From Rhabdophis nuchalis (taxonomy: Eukaryota; Chordata; Lepidosauria; Squamata; Natricidae), in the NCBI GenBank assembly GCA_039707465.1, contig CM077649.1, positions 16,384,001 to 16,448,000 of the forward strand: a DNA stretch of 64,000 bases. The letters run 5' to 3'. The position numbers were made by a program, and so were the translations under genes. Below the pieces are notes generated by a model. It ran no database searches and was not told the DNA's origin. It saw nothing but the letters and a program-made list of their open reading frames with translations. Within the stretch, counting starts at the first letter, position 1; each line of letters begins with the position of its first letter. This document shows positions 61,292-64,000 of the stretch, one piece after another.

Positions 61292-61623
61292 GCTCTGTAA
61301 GGGCTCTGTCCTTAGTAATTGTTTGTTAAGAACTGGTGGAAGTGGATGAGCTAATGGATCATGTGACAGAAGTAATACTGCAGCTTAAGCCTGAGCTCAA
61401 CAAAGATAACCTTATTAACATGATTGATTACAGGCAAATGGATCTCACGAAATTAGGGAAGGTATGGGGAGCTTGTCATTTCTTGGATATTTCTACAAGA
61501 ATTGTATCAAGAAGTCAGGTCAATTATGAGTGATAGTGGGAATTGTAGCATCTGGCATGGCACTGATTCATTCTTCCCAACAGACAAGTTTGAAGAACTC
61601 CAATAATTAAATAAGATATAAAG

Positions 61624-61758
61624 CAGAGGTTCCCAAACTTGGCAACTTTAAGACTTGTGGACTTCAACTCCCAGAATTCTCCAGCCAGCTATGCTGGCTG
61701 GAGAATTCTGGGAGTTGAAGTCCACAAGTCTTAAAGTTGCCAAGTTTGGGAACCTCTG
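61624..61758. mobile_element. Palindromic hAT MITE, 66-bp perfect arms
   Basis: CAGAGGTTCCCAAACTTGGC subtype. Two 66-bp arms are exact complements around a 3-nt loop (TAT). Flanks ATATAAAG and (AA)TTATAAAG match only imperfectly as an 8-bp duplication. Confidence 0.92.
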
Positions 61759-61766
61759 AATTATAA

Positions 61767-62496
61767 AGCCTGCATGATGAGACTCCTGATTCATACATCT
61801 CCCTTATTTCTATGCTGTAGAGGTGGTATAAAATATTTTATGAAGTTAAAATTGTTCTAAAATAATGATGCTAAATTGAATAGAGTGAAAAATCATTCAG
61901 TGAGTTTTTTTTCCTGATAAATGATTTGAATCTGGATGTATAATTTCCAGTGATAACACAAGAAATATAAATTTAAAAAGTCGTAGTTGGGGCAAAATGT
62001 ACTTCTGAGTGCTACTTGTTAGGATTTTTTTAACATTAACAATAAGAGTTCACATAAACTTTGTGGGTTCGTAAATGGAATTCAGCTAAGAGGACATGTA
62101 CTGAAGAATTTGTTATCTCTTGCCTTCCTATTTAAATTGCCCCTGATCATTTTCAATCAAACCTTGCATGGTTCTGTTTACTTATACCAACTGAGGATAA
62201 TGAAAGTATCTGCTACAATGAATGTGCAAGAAACAGCACATAGCCCAAGTCCATTTGTGGGTTTGCTTTCATGCATCCAACCTACACACATAAAAATTCT
62301 GACAGATATTTGGCAAATACTATTATTGTATGAAAGATTGCTCCAGAAATATACAGACGCATATTATTGACATAGAAGATAATTCATATAGAGAAAATTG
62401 ATGACATGTAACTGGAGCACCTTTATCAAATCCTGATATCTGGATATATTACAATTGGTTTCACTTTTATCAGTGTCTTGCAAATTACAACCCTTG
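61767..62496. other. Intron 12 segment, no feature recognised
   Basis: Open reading at 62,110-62,370 has no exon-like boundaries and is taken as chance. Confidence 0.4.
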
Positions 62497-62504
62497 GTCT
62501 ATAG

Positions 62505-63333
62505 CAGTGATGGCTAACTTTTTACATTATCCTGTGCCGACCAGCATGCTGGAAATGGCACACAAAACTCTCCCACCTGCTGGCCTTCATGTGTGCGGAG
62601 TGCTGAAACCTGGAAAAGCAGTGTTCTGGTGTGCAAGCACGTGCTAGCACCCAAACTTCCAGTTTCCAGTGCAGGTGCACATCCAACGAACAGCTAGTCG
62701 TTGCACATGCGCATGATGAAAACCCCGGAAGTTTGGGTGCCAGCACACGCATACACACTGGAACGCTGCTCTTCCAGGTTTCGGCACTCCCATGCATACA
62801 AAGTCTAGCTGACTGGCGCACATATGTGCACATACATCCCTTCATCCGATCCGCTCCCACAGAGAGGGCCTTCTCAGGGTGCCGTCGGCCGGGCAATGCC
62901 GGCTGGCGACACCTAGGGGAAGGGCCTTCTCTGTGGCGGGCCCTGCCCTTTGGAACGACCTACCCCCTGAACTTCGCACCATCTCAGACCTCCGCCTCTT
63001 CCGCCAGTGTCTAAAGACACATCTTTTCCACCAAGCTGGCCTAGCGTAACCTTCCGCTGTGACTATTTTTAGACAGTTTTACATTTGGGGATTTTAATTT
63101 GATTTTAGCACAGGACGGGAATTTAATATGTCTTTTAAATTTTATATTTTGTCATTCTGTGTGTTTTAATTCCTATGCGCCGCCCTGGGTCCTTCCGGAG
63201 AAGGGCGGGGTATAAATTTAATTAAAAATAAATAAATAAAGGAACACGGAAGAGGAGCCAGCATCCCAGCAAGCCATGCGGGATGGCTCTGCATGCTGCT
63301 TCCAGCACACCTGCCATAGATTTGCCACCACAG
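62505..63333. mobile_element. hAT element split by an L3/CR1-like LINE
   Basis: Left end CAGTGATGGCTAACTTTTTA and right end ATAGATTTGCCACCACAG are inverted repeats. Flanks GTCTATAG and GTCTAGAT are near-matching. The interior is interrupted at about 62,832-63,240 by a plus-strand LINE. Confidence 0.75.
62832..63240 (+). mobile_element. L3/CR1-like LINE 3' fragment nested in a hAT element
   Basis: ORF end from IRSAPTERAFSGCRRPGNAG-frame sequence (true frame RSHREGLLRVPSAGQCRL-like), 3' UTR, terminal hairpin CGCCGCCCTGGGTCCTTCCG and (AAAT)n tail. Confidence 0.83.
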
Positions 63334-63369
63334 GTCTAGATAAATTCTTAGTCATCCCGATCATGGTTG

Positions 63370-63470
63370 TCCCCAAGGTGCTTTTTTCAAGAGGCAACTG
63401 GACTTTCCGGTTTTTCTTTGAAGACGTTTCGCTTCTCATCTAAGAAGCTTCTTCAGCGCTGAAGAATCCT
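63370..63470 (-). repeat. Palindromic 'GAAACGTCTTC' repeat, copy 3 (half)
   Basis: On the minus strand it reads CTGAAGAAGCTTCTTAGATG, then AGAAGCGAAACGTCTTCAAA and ...AGTCCAGTTGCCTCTTG. One arm of the family at 21,926 and 40,822. Confidence 0.6.
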
Positions 63471-63777
63471 TGGTCTACTTTTCTTTGGTCTACAAAAGTG
63501 CGTTGTGGAAGGTTGTCATGTAAAAGTGATTTTCCTAATTTTTACACGACGCATGGACTTACTTGCTGGCTATGAACCAAAGATAAATAGACTCAATGGA
63601 ATTAGTCCTTTTATTGAAAAGTGCATTCTAAATTGCTTTGCACTGCAAATTTGCTTAGAATCTTTTGTGCTGCGATTGCATATTTATGAATATGGCCTTA
63701 ATTGATTCCTTTTTTTTTTCTTTCTCATTAATCTTTGGATTTTGTTCAGTGTTTGACATATTTGTATGTGATGTTGA

Positions 63778-63963
<186 letters not shown>

Positions 63964-64000
63964 TGATGGAGGGCTGCTGTGCTGGTAAACTCCACCATTG

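Noticed and set aside
62522..63014. Open frames across the hAT/LINE junction
   Set aside because: Chimeric reading through a hAT remnant and a LINE in a frame other than the LINE's own.

Overview
The window is vertebrate genomic DNA from a squamate reptile, most likely a snake. It carries the central part of one large gene on the + strand: GRIK1, the kainate-type ionotropic glutamate receptor subunit GluK1 (GluR5). Twelve consecutive coding exons (numbered 2 to 13 by the usual vertebrate GRIK1 structure) lie between 7,670 and 63,922. All have GT-AG boundaries and mutually compatible phases and together encode about 598 residues. Exon 1 (signal peptide) lies off the left edge. The exons after the pore loop (M3, S2, M4, C-tail) lie off the right edge. 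GRIK1 rather than GRIK2 is indicated by the residues of exons 2, 3, 7, 10 and 11 and by the 15-codon cassette exon at 44,901-44,945, known from the GluR5-1 splice form.

Layout: 1-7,669 is intron 1, full of transposons. Exon 2 is at 7,670-7,837, exon 3 at 15,555-15,812, exon 4 at 20,212-20,393, exon 5 at 27,483-27,536, exon 6 at 29,493-29,666, exon 7 at 33,041-33,184 and exon 8 at 34,669-34,776. Cassette exon 9 is at 44,901-44,945, exon 10 at 51,627-51,740, exon 11 at 53,405-53,608, exon 12 at 54,869-55,092 and exon 13 at 63,804-63,922. Exons 2-10 build the extracellular amino-terminal domain and the linker to S1. Exons 11-12 build lobe S1 of the glutamate-binding domain and helix M1. Exon 13 builds the M1-M2 linker and the pore loop with the Q/R site. 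No other cellular gene was recognised on either strand.

The introns are dominated by mobile DNA typical of squamates. There are thirteen fragments of an L3/CR1-like LINE (3' hairpin of the CCGCCC...GGGCGG type, then an AT-rich microsatellite), one with an uninterrupted 636-codon reverse transcriptase frame. Four classical CR1 fragments, a BovB/RTE-like tail, several tRNA-derived SINEs, TA-flanked Tigger-like and other TIR elements, and a large set of hAT-type non-autonomous elements are also present. Exact or near-exact 8-bp target duplications flank many of the hAT elements. About ten of these are near-perfect palindromes lying in GRIK1 introns.

The most unusual signals are in the palindromic hAT elements. 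One (28,458-28,625) contains an exact 49-bp inverted copy of its own end plus its host flank. Another (43,140-43,339) contains an inverted copy of the end and host flank of a different element about 11 kb away. A third is a 140-bp perfect palindrome with no spacer. The first two read as frozen template-switch or abortive gap-repair events. In the receptor gene, the polypyrimidine tract of the exon 3 acceptor is a CT microsatellite, and the Q/R codon is CAG. All calls come from reading the sequence; no database search was run.
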